Source of the DNA: Lojkania enalia
Lineage: Eukaryota > Ascomycota > Dothideomycetes > Pleosporales
Assembly: GCA_010094045.1 (NCBI GenBank)
Contig: ML986616.1
Span: 62,001 to 126,000, forward strand
Direction of reading: 5' to 3'
DNA: 64,000 nucleotides
Program-made: the position numbers and the translations under genes
Part shown: piece after piece, positions 33,386 through 46,149 of the stretch
How positions within the stretch are numbered: the stretch's first letter is position 1
How the letters are laid out: each line of letters begins with the position of its first letter
Notes under the pieces: generated by a model
The model's input: only the letters and a program-made list of their open reading frames with translations
Databases searched by the model: none
Told to the model about the DNA's origin: nothing

Positions 33386-35448
33386 ATGGAGCAAGAGCGT
33401 GCGTCCACCAAAGCTGCCCCTGGCCACGTTGAGAAGGTCGACGAACATAATTCCCTTGAACATACCCTCACCCAAGAGATCCACGGATTCGAGGCAGACT
33501 ATGCCGCCCTCCCAAAGGGCTACTATAGGAGCCCTTTCTTTCTTGGGACTTTTCTAGCTGTTGGACTCGCCATCATGTGCGGAACCGGCGCCTTTGGCTT
33601 TGCTGCGCCCATTCTCGGGGTCATCAATGCAGACCTCGGCCCCGACGATCGCTATGTTTGGATATCACTAGTATACAACGCTGTCCTAGCAGTATTTCTG
33701 TCTCCTGTTGGACGCCTGAGTGATATCTTTGGGCGTCGATATTTCTTCGTTGGCGGTGCTGTTGTTGCTATTGTTGGGAGCGTCGTGTGCGCCACGGCGA
33801 AAGATATCCCCACTCTTGTACGCAAAACTCCATCGGCGAAGTGGAATAGGGCTGATTAAACCTAGATTGGCGGGAATGTCCTCCTGGCCGCTGCAACGTG
33901 CGTCCCATCCTTTCTCAGTATTTGGCTCAATAGGACAAATTAACATATATTTAGCGCCACCCAACTCAGCTTCCACTTCGTCATAGGCGAGCTGGTACCT
34001 ATGAGACACCGCTATATCGCTATCGGGGTTATATACGCATTTACCTATGGCAGCTCGGGCATGGGTCCAGCCATTTCTGCTTCCTTCGTAGCATACCATC
34101 CCAGCGTGGGCTGGCGCGGCGTATACTGGCTTCTCCTTGCCATGAATATTGCAGCATTCATCTGCTGGACGGCGTTCTACTTCCCACCCACCTTTGACGA
34201 CAAACATAGGAACGATGAGAATCGCAGCAAGATGTATTGGCTCAAACACTTCGACTGGCTTGGCACGTTTCTGTTTGCTTCTGGCTTCATTGTCTTTCTC
34301 ATGGGCCTCAGCTGGGGTGGGACAGTTTATCCCTGGAAATCTGCTGCTGTCATCTCAGCTATTGTCGTTGGTTTTGTTGTATTGGCCGTCTTTGTTATTT
34401 ACGAGATCTATGCACCTATCAAGGAACCTCTGATTCCTATGCATCTTTTCAAAAACGGTCGCTGGGTATCTGCGGTGGTTCTTCTTGGTATGGGAGCTGG
34501 AGTTTATTATGCATTCAGTATTGTATGGCCTGCTCAAGCGGCTGTCCTCTATGGCAACGGCGACACAATAAAGGTGAGAAATAGTTGCCCAAACGTACTA
34601 AGGTCATCCAATATAGTGTACTAAACAATTTGTAGGTCGGCTATATGTCAACCATCGTCGGCCTCGGCATCATTACTGGCCAAATAGCCGCTGGTTTCCT
34701 TGCAACTACAATCGGGAAGACACGCTATCAGTGTATGGTTGTGTTCCTGGTTGGCGGTGTTTTCCTCGGCGGTATACTCATTCCCTCCCTCCTATATGAA
34801 TGCTTTATAGCTGACACACCTTAGCCGCGGCTGTTGCAGATGTCCACAATATAGGCACAACTGTAGCTCTAATCCTGCTGGGTTGCATCTTCATCGGATG
34901 GAATGAGTCTATATGCCTCGCAAATTCCACCATCCTCGTCGAAGATCAGCGCGAAATAGGCGTCGCAGGTGGTACAGCTGGTTCCGTTCGCGCCGCCATC
35001 TGTGCTGTGCTTGTGGCAATCTATACAACAATTATGACCAATCGACTTGGAGAGGAGATTCCTGCACAAGGTAAGGCGGTATCTTGTTGTAGCTTTCAGG
35101 TACTGATCTTCCTTAATAGTACCACCAGCCCTCATTGACGCCGGCCTTCCCGCCGATAGCGTCCCAGCCTTCCTACAGGCACTACAAGTTGGTGCGGATG
35201 CTTTTGCGCAGATACCCGGGATCTCCAATTCAATCATCACGATCGGAACTCGCGCCTATCAGCACGCAAGCGCCGATGCCTACAGAACTGTATACCTCGC
35301 CACAATTGCATTCTCAGGGATTTCTGTTGTCTTGACATGGTGGGCTCCGAACACGGACGATTTGATGAATGAAAAGGTTGCAGCAACCCTACATCACAAG
35401 GCACAGGATGGAAATACAAAGGATGTGGAAGATGTTTCTACTGTCTAG
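33386..35448 (+). CDS. MFS efflux transporter, Tri12-like (14-helix) family
   Basis: Six exons (introns 33818-33865, 33898-33954, 34574-34635, 34772-34824, 35071-35119) encode 597 residues; exon 2 is only 32 nt. A polar N-terminus of about 45 residues is followed by PKGYYRSPFFLGT, then helices with FGFAAPIL, the motif-A-like GRLSDIFGRRYFF, ATQLSFHFVIGELVP and GPAISASFV. Later come FLMGLSWGG, VGYMSTIVGLG, FIGWNE and STILVEDQREIGVAGG. This pattern belongs to the Tri12/ARN-like drug:H+ antiporters used for trichothecene, siderophore or multidrug export. The substrate here is unknown. No biosynthetic cluster surrounds it. The C-terminus is cytosolic and polar. It converges with the secreted-protein gene at 35837. 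Confidence 0.9.
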
Positions 35449-35836
35449 ACGCATATTAGCACTCGATCTGCACTGTATTCTATCTTTCTATGAGTCAAAG
35501 ATCTTGACGCTTCAGTGCTTGGGTTAGAATGTGCAGATAAGGAAATTAATAATCATCACTTGTCTAATTAATAAATAATAGAGGAGAGGATGTGTTCTTC
35601 ATTTGTGTACACCTATATTTATTGGGAGGGGAGATAATTTTCGCAATTGACGGACCATACTACAGACTATCGAAAATTCTCTTGTGAAAATGGCGGGGAG
35701 CGCTAAGAGAGATTTAAAGTTTGACTAAGAAGGAGCAGACATTTCGCGGCATGGCAGACAGAAATTATTAAGGAAGTTTATTAGCCGTATCAAAACGTAA
35801 CGCATATCAAATAATATATAATTTTCATTCCCTGAC
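35449..35836. other. Convergent 3' flanks
   Basis: 388 AT-rich bases between the transporter stop and the secreted-protein stop. It holds both 3' ends; no other feature was seen. Confidence 0.45.
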
Positions 35837-37530
35837 CTACAAACCAGATATTTGCCGACTGTGCATACGGGTCAAAGACCTCTTCGCAACAGGATCTCCG
35901 AATGGAAAACATATAGCGGCAAGGGGCGTATCAAGTTGCTACATAGCAAAAGAATTAGCAATTGTGGATGAAAAGAGAATAAAGAAACCAAGGGTAGGTT
36001 CGGTATTGAGAGAAGGGAAGGCTCACCGCGAGTTGTACCGTGAATAGGGGATCGGAGTCGCCGCTCCTCGTCGCGGCAATGTTCAGCTGCGCACCAATGT
36101 TGATGCCAGCGTTGACGCCTAGTGTTGTCTTCTCATCGCCCGGGTTCGTGCAAGCACCTTGGGGAGCTACTGGATTGTTAGCGCATCTAATGCTACTAGT
36201 GATCTAGAACACTGACAGGCAATTGCAGTTAGCTTGGCGTTGATATTCGGGGCCTTCAAATTCAATCCAATCTCGAAACCGGTACCTGCTCGCGTCAGAA
36301 GGCTATTGAAGTATAGGAAGAGGAGAGTCATACCAAGGGCTTCGGCCTTTAGTTCAATGCTGGGCTTCAAGAAGATTGCGACACCTCCGGAAATAGATGC
36401 GTCCACTTTGACATCAACAGTATCGACAGTAGGCTCCCAGCCCGAGAAAGTGTTTTTCTCGGGATCGAGAAGATCAACCTCAAGGATGGCGGCGTCATCG
36501 AGCTTCGCAGTGGCTCCTCCTGTGATACCAGCAGTGAGAGAGATTCCCAATAATTCTGCTCCCACAGAGACAGTCAGGAAAGGTCCGAGATCCAAGATGC
36601 CCGGGATGCTTAGCGCCGAGACGGGGATTTTAATGATCTCGAATTCCTTGGTAAGAGCATCGGTAACAGAGCCACTGCCCGAGAGCTTGACTTGGGCAAT
36701 TGCAGAGACGCCCTTGGGTTTGATCTTCATGCTGGCTCCGGTGGGGATAAAGAGTTTCTGTGAAATCTTGAATTCCATGTCGAATTCCCCTTTTGAGCTG
36801 CAGTCAGTGCATGCAAGGCTAGCTGAGAGTCCATTCGCGCTGATTGTGAACGAGAAAGGAAAATCGTGATTGAAGTCGATCGTCGATGTCTTGTCAATGT
36901 CTCTCCTCATCTTGCCTGCTGCCTCGGAACTCTCTGCAATCGATCCGACAACGAGGTCATAACTGTGTGCGATCGTTTTCCAGTCATCCCACTCGGCGGA
37001 CAGGGTGGCTTTGTTTGCTTCCTCGTCATAGGCTATGGAAGACACCACAAACGGTTTCCTGTCGACATTGTCGCCGCAATCTCCGGCCCCTGCGACACTG
37101 ACGAAGCTGTGGTTGTCTGCTCCATTTACCCAGTCCCAGACCTGCTGTGCGTGTGCGAATGTAGCATCGTCGATGAAGGTGAGGGCAACAGAGTCCGCAG
37201 TGCATTCAATTGACTTTAGCATGCCGTCGAATCTTTCCATATTAACAATATTTTCATTCTCCCCCGGCATGTCCACTGTCAAGCTAGCGAGTGATGATCC
37301 ATCTGACCTATCGTGAGTAGAAGCTACCGATCTCTGGAAAAAGTCTTACCTTCGTCGCCCCAAATGAATGTCTCTGCGCTTAGCAGATCTAAGCCTGAAA
37401 GGTCTGCTCGTTTACCATTGCCTACTCCAGAAGAAAGGCGGATTGGAACTAGGTTCCTACAAAGAACATGGCCTGCATTGAAAAGAATGAATGGAATAAC
37501 CCAGCGATGGGCGGATGTTTTGGACAACAT
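35837..37530 (-). CDS. Large secreted beta-rich protein of unknown function
   Basis: Five exons (37350-37530, 36334-37302, 36217-36285, 36027-36169, 35837-35938) encode 487 residues. The N-terminus is a signal peptide (WVIPFILFNAGHVLC). The body is beta-rich and repetitive in style: TADSVALTFIDD, WDWVNG, YDEEANKATLSAEWDDW, then ISANGLSASLACTDC and a long stretch with alternating hydrophobic residues (LGPFLTVSVGAELLGISL). The C-terminal part has GACTNPGDEKTTLGVNAGI. This looks like the uncharacterised fungal DUF7029/DUF7223-type extracellular proteins, a tentative match from memory. The first acceptor used is at 37303; the AG five bases upstream would break the frame. It faces no partner at its 5' end. 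Confidence 0.78.
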
Positions 37531-39852
37531 TATTAGAGATCGTAAAATGCTGTTAGATGGCCAAGAAGGGAAATAAGGAGGGAAATTGATTAGGAAAAGA
37601 AAACAGTAACAAAAAATTTAGATCTGAGCGAATGAGACTTGCGAAGGAAATGAGGGAACTGTGTGTGACAATAAAAGGCGGGATTGCACATCTTGAACAT
37701 ATAAATGAGCAACCCATTCACTATTACGAAAGAATCCGTTCAGATGTCGCATGTTGGGGCCTCAATATTGTCTGGTATGAGCCTCACAAGTCCGACAGGA
37801 GAAAACATAGGTCAGCCAAGTCCCCTTGTGTTTTCGCGTTCCTACCTTTAGCAGGCCAAAGCAACATCCTATAAAAGAAGGTGTTGAATTTTGCTTCACG
37901 CATGAGACAATTGCAAGATGAGCGGATGGCGCAGCTGGAACTTGATAGGCTTGAAAATTTCCGACGTCTAGGGCGCGGCGTATCATAATGCGGATATACG
38001 AACATCTCAAACATTGAAGGACTCGATGTGCGCTTAGCGCATCTAGGATCTAGGACTGACATTGCAACCTACCTTGCTAATAGACTAGGGGAATACCGTA
38101 TAATGAGACGACTTTTGCGAGTGCACTCCAGTCTCCACTGCCTAAGGACTGATGCATTCAGGAGGTCCTGTCCAGGATAAGGAGGTGTAGAGGCACGTGC
38201 AGCGCCATTCCTAATTTGGAATCTCCGGTGTTGCGAATTCTGTGGGGCCCTGAGCCGCATCTACTTCAACCCCCAACCGGTCCGGTGAAGAGCGACAGGA
38301 CTCTATAGATAGCTCGAACAATCTATCCGGCCAAAACGTTTTGTACTACCTTTTCCCGGGTTTTCTTTGTATTGCCTCAACCTTACACAACCATGCCGTT
38401 CCAGGCCCCAAGCACGTGCCTTCGGCCTGTATGATCAGTATATCAACACATGCAAGAGAAGGACGGACAGTGTCTCATCGTTTGTTAGACCTCCGTGGCT
38501 ACTAGACGGTGGCAATAATTAGCTCACTGAAGGTATCTCTCTCTTATAAGGAATCATCGGAAGAGAAAAAAAAGTCTTTGGTTGGTGATGCTATTGACGT
38601 AAAGGCCGGACAAGGGAATTGACAAATGGCAGCATTGGTAATGGTCCTCCTATTGCCCTAGCCATCCCGGGTCGGTCACAAGACCTGCTAAGAGACCAGC
38701 ATTCACACTACTCCACATCCACAACCTTGCCTTCCTGGATCAATTCAAATCTACCTCGCTTGCAAAACATCAGCTGAAGGGAAAAGAAAAAAAAGGATCT
38801 GACGGCTGCATCATCCGAATCGAATAGTCTCCCCTGTGAAAGATCTAATTTACCGAATTGCCACTGTAGTGGAAGCCTTTCACGCAATTATATGAGGGCG
38901 TTTAGGTCCCTAGCGGTTGGATATTTGCGGCGCTTCGAAAATTTCAGAGTGAAAATAGAGGCGTAACGCCTCGCATACTCCATCGTGTCTAGGTACATAC
39001 GCGCTAGAACCTCCATATTTGTCGGTACAACACCGTCCAAAAGGGCTTTTCTTTAGGCTAGTCCACGGCCTGATTAACAAGCCTGTGGCAACGACCGGGA
39101 AGCTTCCTGTCAGAACCGTGCATTTCATGGAGTGGACCCGCAGGTAGGGTGCGCTAGTAATCGCGCAAGTTGAGTTAATTTCTACTTCAACCCCCAATCG
39201 CCCTTTGCGTTTATACTCTCCCGGAATCCCTACGATTTCCATGTTCCTAGTGTTGCTACCCAGGCATGTGGCAATCTTCCGGCTATTTATGCCCACAACA
39301 ATTATTGCTCCATCTATTCTACACTCTATCCACTCTACGGGTAAATGCATCGACCTCTCATAACGCGCGCATTCTCTATTATGTGCCCGGCCATGTGCTT
39401 CCAGAAAAGGGTTGACTTGCAACGGAGCCTTGTCCTTTTTTGAACCAACCGCGACGGGTGTGATCGCGACTGCATCGTACGCAATCAAAGACTGGAATCT
39501 GGCGGTTTCTATGCTTCTTTTTAGGTCTTGCCACCCACTCTCCTTCCAACCTGGGATGGCTTTGGTCTAGTCACGCGAAGCCATGTGCTTGACAGGGAGG
39601 CTTTAGTCGTATACGGTGCACATGTCCTTGCATATCGCAACAACCTGTCCTGCCGACCCGGAATGGACAGTATAATGATATATTGCTCCTTGGCAGCCTC
39701 AGCAGTACTAATAAGGATTATCTTGCCGCTCCAGAATCAGAAGTGACAAATTTGCTCTCCTCCACTTGAAATAGTCAAGTCCTTTCCGAGGCTTTATACA
39801 CCGATTTACCCTCTTCCTTTTTCAGCATCCGTAGCATTTCATCGCGTTCAAG
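37531..39852. other. Intergenic, 2.3 kb
   Basis: No supported gene. A plus-strand frame from ATG 37902 reads MRQLQDERMAQLELDRLENF, helical and gene-like, 30 bases after a CTATAAAAG TATA-like site, but hits TAA after 28 codons and then continues less convincingly to about 38180. A minus-strand frame of about 190 codons (38910-39488) has no ATG at its start and matches nothing. Confidence 0.4.
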
Positions 39853-40624
39853 ATGCATTTGGCATCTGGCATTACGTGGGCGGCAGCTGTGGTTGGCCTT
39901 GGTATGCTCATAATTTATGTTTCCAAAGTCTACAACTAACAAACTCCAGCATTTGGTAGACCAACTGCGGCTGCTGCATATTATGATGCCGAGACAGGCT
40001 TTACCTTCTCTGAGTACAAGGCAGCATGCTCACTGAGTGCGACCATTACTTATCGGGTCGCCATACCGAATGACGCTTACTATGGCCAATCATTTGATGC
40101 TGTTCTGCAAGTTGTTGCCCCTAATTCTGTTGGATGGGCTGGGCTCGCATGGGGAGGCGGCATGGTTAGTAACCCACTTACTGTTGGGTGGGCAAATGGC
40201 AACACTGCAACAGTTACGTCTCGATGGGCAAAGTAAGAACTTTCGCAACCCAAAAATGTTCCTTCTAGAGACTAATTGTCCAACTAGTTCCCGTTCTACG
40301 CCCTCCTTGTACACCGGAAACTCATTGCAGAAACTTTCAACGGGCAACCGCGCCAACGGAACTCACTTCCAATTCACTGTACTGTGTTCCGGCTGCACGC
40401 AGTGGACTGGCAGCAGCGGTTTCCAGACGAACCTCAATCCGCAGGGTAGCAATAAGTTTGCCTTTGCATGCTCTGGATCAAGGCCGTCGCAGCCAGCCTC
40501 GAACACTTCGAGCTTCCCGTATCACGATGCGCATAGTTACTGGAGCCACGACTTCAGCGCCGGAGCGAATGCTGACTTTGCTAATCTGGTTATGCGGAAT
40601 GGCGGGCGCCCCAGCGTCCTATAA
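39853..40624 (+). CDS. Stand-alone CDH-type cytochrome (AA8-like, DOMON)
   Basis: Three exons (introns 39902-39949 and 40233-40287) encode 222 residues. Residues 1-24 form a signal peptide. The remainder matches the heme b cytochrome domain of cellobiose dehydrogenase: YYDAETGFTFSEYKA, WAGLAWGGGMVSNPLTVGW with the likely heme Met, TVTSRWA, a CSGCTQW pair and a C-terminal HDAHSYWSHDFSAGA where the heme His is expected. There is no flavin dehydrogenase domain and no cellulose-binding domain. In the family these cytochromes pass electrons to lytic polysaccharide monooxygenases. A stand-alone form would need a separate dehydrogenase, so its donor is unknown. It is tail to tail with the DUF1996 gene. 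Confidence 0.87.
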
Positions 40625-41257
40625 AACGGGAAGGCATAGGCAGAGCTAGGGGGATGAACTCTCGAAGGAGCTTTCTGATTTCAATTCTTGATCATATTTC
40701 ACGCACATTCATGATCTTGACGTCAGCGTGCAGTTAGCTGGTGTACATAGACTAGACAGTTTTTCTTGTATCATAAAATTATTACAGGAATCGATCTGTC
40801 CACCACAGTATTTACATCTAATTTTCAAGTCTAGACAGGCTCTTTGATGATATCGAGTGGGACTTGACGCCTGACGACACCACGTGCGAGTTCAAGCAGG
40901 TGTCTTCGGAAGATAGGTGAAGATGATGACGCGACGTCACGATAGGATATCATGATCGAGTTTGTGGAACAGATTCTCTAAGTATAGCAATTTGCTCATA
41001 TGACTATAGAAATTTGTTGCAAAAATACAGGCTTTAACCAACGAGACAGAATGCCAAGGCCGAATGAGTGTTAAGAAGGATCGCCAACATCGCCCGCCCG
41101 CGGCCTTACTTAGCCACGTGAAGATTAGCCTAAGTAGCCGGCAGACGCCGTACTAGCCGCCACCAGACCGTTGCGGAATTAATTAACACATGTCGAGAGC
41201 AAGGAGGGGAAAGAAAGCCGGCTAGTGGGATGCGGCGATTATGAACGCAACAATCGT
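40625..41257. other. Convergent 3' flanks
   Basis: 633 bases between the cytochrome stop and the DUF1996 stop. They hold the two 3' regions; no gene or structured element was identified. Confidence 0.45.
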
Positions 41258-42512
41258 CTATGCTTTAATGGCCATCGAGCCAAGAGGCATCTCCTTAAGC
41301 CCTAAATTCGCAATCCGTAAGTACTTGAATGTGTAGAGAGTTGACGGTGCGCTACTTACATCCATCAACATCCTCAACTGCCTGCTGCCTCTTTGTGCAC
41401 GCGCTGTAGACTGAGTCTGGCTGGGTCGTAAGACCTGCAGCAGGGCATGCGTTGTTGAGATTGCAGCCATTGTCCATGGCCCTCTGGAGAGAGTCTCCCT
41501 CCCAGCCGAAAACGTAATCACCGTGGGCAGCAGCTCCGCTAGTCACAAAATCAGCTAATGAGTGCTTCATTCGGGGGTTATGACTTACCCGATGTTCATG
41601 CTGTAGACGAATGGTGGAGAGCCATCGGTGGGCCACATGTTCCTGTCCGCAAACTGGGTGACGTTCCACATGAGTTCGTACATGACTTGAGGAAGCTTGA
41701 CGGGGTGAGATGATGGGCAAGCACCGCCGCCAGTGGCACCTGAGCCTTGACCGTAGGCAACGTGGCTCTGGTGGTCGGGGGAATCGAGATTCTTTCCGTC
41801 CCAGCAGCTGTGGGATGTAAGTTGTCTCTTCAGATTTCGATATCAAGGTGTTTACTTACTGGGGGAAGATGAGCGTCTGACGGATCATTTTGCAACTAGG
41901 ATCGGAAGGAATTTCAACAGTGTCACTACCAGAGCAAGGCGCTCCGCCAACGAATGTGTTCTCGTTGGGTGAGTTCCAGCATCGGTGGCAAATATTCGCC
42001 CTCTGGACCTTGCTAGGATCTGTGTTTCCAGCATTGCCAGTAAGCATACGGAATCCCTTAAATGCCATTAGTCATATTCCTCTAGAATCGTGGAATCTAC
42101 TCACCTGCTTGAATGCTGTGGTCCTCCCACTAGGAATGTAGTAGATATCAAGACCACCCTTGTTGATCAATCGGCCCTGTGGTCCTCCGTTGCCTACTTG
42201 TGGTACACGAATGTATGAACCGTTCCTATGGTGGAAGAACATGACGGCAGTCCAGTAATTTGATTTATCTTGTACGAAGCTGCATGATGTGCAAGTGGAG
42301 AGCTTAGCGGGGTCATTTTTCGGGTCCATGGTTACGTTGAAGGAGTTGCCTCCGACAATCTGGTGAAGATGGGGTGTGAACTTCATGCCGGGATTGACCA
42401 AGGGGTCCGTTCGCTCAACGACCAGCTGTGAGCAAGCGAATCGAAGCATGTTGAACTGAGCAGCGGCATTTTGCGCGAAGAGCGCAGCGGCGGCGAGTGT
42501 AGCCCACTGCAT
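41258..42512 (-). CDS. Secreted DUF1996 protein
   Basis: Five exons (42105-42512, 41860-42056, 41589-41807, 41360-41538, 41258-41301) encode 348 residues. Residues 1-18 (MQWATLAAAALFAQNAAA) are a signal peptide. The DUF1996 body shows FACSQLVVERTDPLVNPG, HLHQIVGGNSFN, CTSCSFVQDKSNYW, FKQGFRMLTGNAG, HCWDGK, DHQSHVAY and GDYVFGWEGDSLQRAMD. The last exon adds WLKEMPLGSMAIKA. The family is extracellular or wall-associated, common in fungi and of unknown function; a conserved His-rich and Cys-rich core suggests metal or disulfide use. The start at 42512 is preferred to an upstream ATG (42653) because it begins directly with the signal peptide. Confidence 0.9.
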
Positions 42513-45500
42513 TTTGCGTAGCGATTGTGGGAAAGGCCTTGGCGTGTTGAAATCGACTGCAGGAGGAACTGAACAACAACAAGGAGTGAAGACGCAGAAC
42601 AAAAACACGAGAATATGTATTGCAGGATGGCTTATAACAGCGCCAGAGCTCATATCGCCACCGGCTGAGATGAACTGCCGGTTGTGCAGATTCTTGTTCG
42701 TTGATTTTCTGAAATATGGGGTTAATATAAAATATATAATGATTGGGCAGGAACACTTCGTACCACAATTTACCGAACACCCTCATCCGGAAAGCCTCGC
42801 CCCTCCGAATTCTGGGTTGTCTAGTCAAATGCGTGATAGAGTATTACGCTCATGAGACTGTCATGCTGCATCGTTTCTTGCACCTTCGATCGCGATTCCG
42901 GATCCCCGGATGGAGGCTCTCTTAGAGTTGTCTAGAATGATCCCGTGACATAATTGGAAAGCGACTATACCTGCCTAGATGAGTAGAATCTAAGGAACTT
43001 GGCGCTTAACGGGGCGTTGAGGGTCTCCACATTGATGTATGGGGGCAGCAGCCGGCAAGAGTCTTTTGAAACAAAAAGGCCGCGCGGTAAGCGGAGTCCT
43101 GGCATCGAGGATGATTGGGTATGATTGCATCAGCTCTTTCCGCAGATATTCAGAAATGAGTGAGAGTCTTGCATGCTACGTAATGGTAAATCAGACGGAG
43201 ACATATCTGGTCAGGCAATTATCTAGGCATGTGGTGGTGTGCTTCGTAGGACTGGTAACCGCCGCAACGTGGTTAATCTTAATCGTAGCATGGCAACCTT
43301 GACGATGGGGCATCTCATCTCAAGGTAATGCATGCAATAACACTCCTCGTGGCAGACTTGAGGTGGTCTAGCTTTAGTGTCTTGTTTTTTCTGTCACTAA
43401 CGTAAATGCTGAATATTTACACGCAAAACTGTCTTACGAATAGTTACGATATGCGAGCAGAATGTCGGAAAACAGAGAGTTGAAACTCACCCTATGATAG
43501 TAGGGTGATCAAAACACAGGCGGTAGAGCCCCACATATCACTAGTAGCATGAGGTAGCATCTGCCGTTACCCTGCAGCCCTCCCAGAAGAATAGAATAGG
43601 CGGTTACTAATGTGACTCAATGACTTGCTTCTACTGACAGTATTGTTTGCATAGTCAACAAAATTGTCGAAACGCTGATCTTGCTGTCTATGTATCCCGG
43701 AAGCAGTTTTGACGGGTGAATCTGGCGGCAACGTGGGTTAGTATATCGCGCAGCGATTTATGCATGGAAGTAAATTGCGTACTCTCGGTAACGTGGACGC
43801 AGATGCACATGCCAGCATGCATCTAGAAGATGTTGAGGCGAAATTGCTGTTCTTGTCTTAATGTGATCGACGAAGGTTGTTGAATCAAAGTATTCGATAC
43901 GGAGAAGGGCGCAGATGATCTGGAGCGGCTGCCACCCCTGAGCTTCACATACCGCTTCATCTGGGGTATCAAGTGACCGAGAAAAGTGGCACAACGGGAT
44001 CTAAGCCGCGCTAAAGGATTGGCTCTCGCGGAAAAGGATGGAGTCCGTTAATGAGGGCAATTCAGCCGTTTGATGCCATCTCGATTTTCGGCGATAATTG
44101 GCCGCACCCTTGTCCTCAATATCCGGCAATTTACAATCACCACGTTTGTGGAGCAGTAAAACCCGCAGACCCCACGGGGTTCCATGCAGTCACTTGCCGG
44201 CCGTGCGTCATGAGGCTGATGGAAGAGCCAGAACGCCTAGACGCAGTCTGCTGAAAAATACATAAGACATAGATTTCTGGCCTTTTGCTCTACGTGCGGC
44301 TTGTGTGACATTCGAGGTATGATATCAACCAAATTCGATGCTAATTGAGATATTAAGTGTTTCCTAGGAATCAAACATTATGGAGTTCGGCTCGGTGTCT
44401 CCGTAATTCCCCTGTCATCATAAGAAATGGCTGTCATTGGCCAAGAAATGGGCTGAGACCTGACTAGCGCCGCGTCACCAGACTATCTTAGCGAACGAAT
44501 CCTCCTAACCAAGGCCTCACAGCGAATGCCGTCTTTAACACAAGCCCAAATTTATAAGCCGAAGGCCGTAGGAAGGAGTTGTTGCTCTACCAGAAGGCAC
44601 GCAGCAAAATATGAAGACAAATGCATTGGCAAATATTGATTGGGAGAACTGTAAAGTATGACTGGCTTGAATCAAGACCACACGTTACTGAAAGGACTCA
44701 CCCATACACACGTATGGCTAGTAAATTGGATAAACGTCTAAGTGACAGGGTTAAAGCCGTACATGCCATTACGTCAAGCACTGGCATCTACGCATAATAA
44801 GCAGGGCCACAAAGGAGATACTCAACCTAGGATTGGCCACGTCTCTAACACAATCCCGATCGTACTGAGAATGCATCTCTGTACTTCAGCTACATATCAC
44901 TGGGAGGAATACCTTCAAATAGTTTCGAATTGCTGATAAGGACAATGCTAGCCTACTCAACCTTCACACAGCCCAGAATGCCATTGAACACGCAGGAAGT
45001 ACTCGAGAATTATGACCAAGGAGTTTGCAAGGAAAATATTTCTTGTCTCCAAAGCCCATCTCTTCAAGGATCACGTAGCATTCGGAGCGAGACAACAACT
45101 TTGGGTCCCCACGAGCGAGCGCTATGGCGGCTACGGCGGTGCCCCTAAAGTTGGTCTAAGGGGTTGTTCAGCACTCGATGCCGCAGTAAGGCGATAGCAT
45201 GATGTATGGATAGGTTAATGGGATAGTATATCAAAAGTTCGAGCTAAGACGACTATGTCTACAAACCCTGAAAGTTTATCACAATAGACCAAAGCTAACT
45301 CATGCTTCTGGCAGAGAGGTAGATGACTATCTTCAGATTATCACAAACTTACCAGTCTTGCTACAAAATCTCAACGATGGCCGCAAGGAATCCCAAAACA
45401 ATAATCATTCGCACCACCAAAAACTTCAAGAGGGATAACTACTGGAATGAAGTCCAGAAGAATAATTGATAGAAACCACCAGAATCGTATAGGGCTAGAA

Positions 45501-45573
45501 AAACTGATACTACCTAACAATGCCGTAGCTACACCTTTCCAACTAGGCCTTATAGTGTGATATTATCCAAATA
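42513..45573. other. AT-rich gene desert, left part
   Basis: About 3 kb with no supported gene. Short frames (for example 43039-43302 and 44930-45197) carry no domain. Composition and stop density suggest decayed sequence, possibly the footprint of repeat-induced point mutation, but I cannot measure this. Confidence 0.4.
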
Positions 45574-46149
45574 ATGCATTTTTCACTTTTAGCAGAGCAG
45601 CCTCGACAACAACATTCCAGCCATACCCATCACCATCTCACTATCCGCGGTCTCGGGCAACGGCAAATCATCAACACTATCGCTAGTCATCCCAACAGTA
45701 TCATCTCGAGCCTAGAATCCTTCGACGACACAAAGTGGCCATCCCAACGCTCTTCCAGTAAGCATGCTTACTTAATATTAAGACAGCTGCTTCCACACGT
45801 CCTCATCATATGCAATATTTTCGTAGCCACCGAGTACGCTTGACCTCCACTAGTCTTTCTTCGCTCCCCCGCCCAGAGCTACAAGATCATCACCACAACA
45901 GCACTAGATACGATGCTATACTTTTCATATCTTCCTCGTACCGTCTAGATAACAAAAATATCTGAAACGACTCTAGGTCTAGCATTCAACACCCCTCAGC
46001 GAATAGTCTTTTTGGATTAATCGGGAATGCGGAATCACATGCTCAAGTACAAGAAGTTGGACGTCCTTGTTCTATTGAGACTAGTGGTCCTTAGCATGCT
46101 TGATCTCATCTCGATTGTTACTATCATAGAAATAATGTCCTCTTCATAA
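45574..46149 (+). pseudogene. Possible decayed membrane-protein gene
   Basis: One frame starting with ATG at 45574 runs about 190 codons, broken by TGA (45841), TAG (45946) and TAA (46018), and ends at TAA (46147). The peptide includes HAYLILRQLLPHVLIICNIF, ALDTMLYFSYLPRTV, LGLAFNTPQRIVFLD and KKLDVLVLLRLVVLSMLDLI, so it has several hydrophobic helices and looks gene-like across the stops. I cannot name the family. It lies in an AT-rich gene-poor stretch, which fits a dying gene but also allows chance. Confidence 0.28.

Noticed and set aside
38910..39488. 192-codon minus-strand frame
   Set aside because: It begins with TTG and has no ATG near its start, no domain, and no leader or splice logic.
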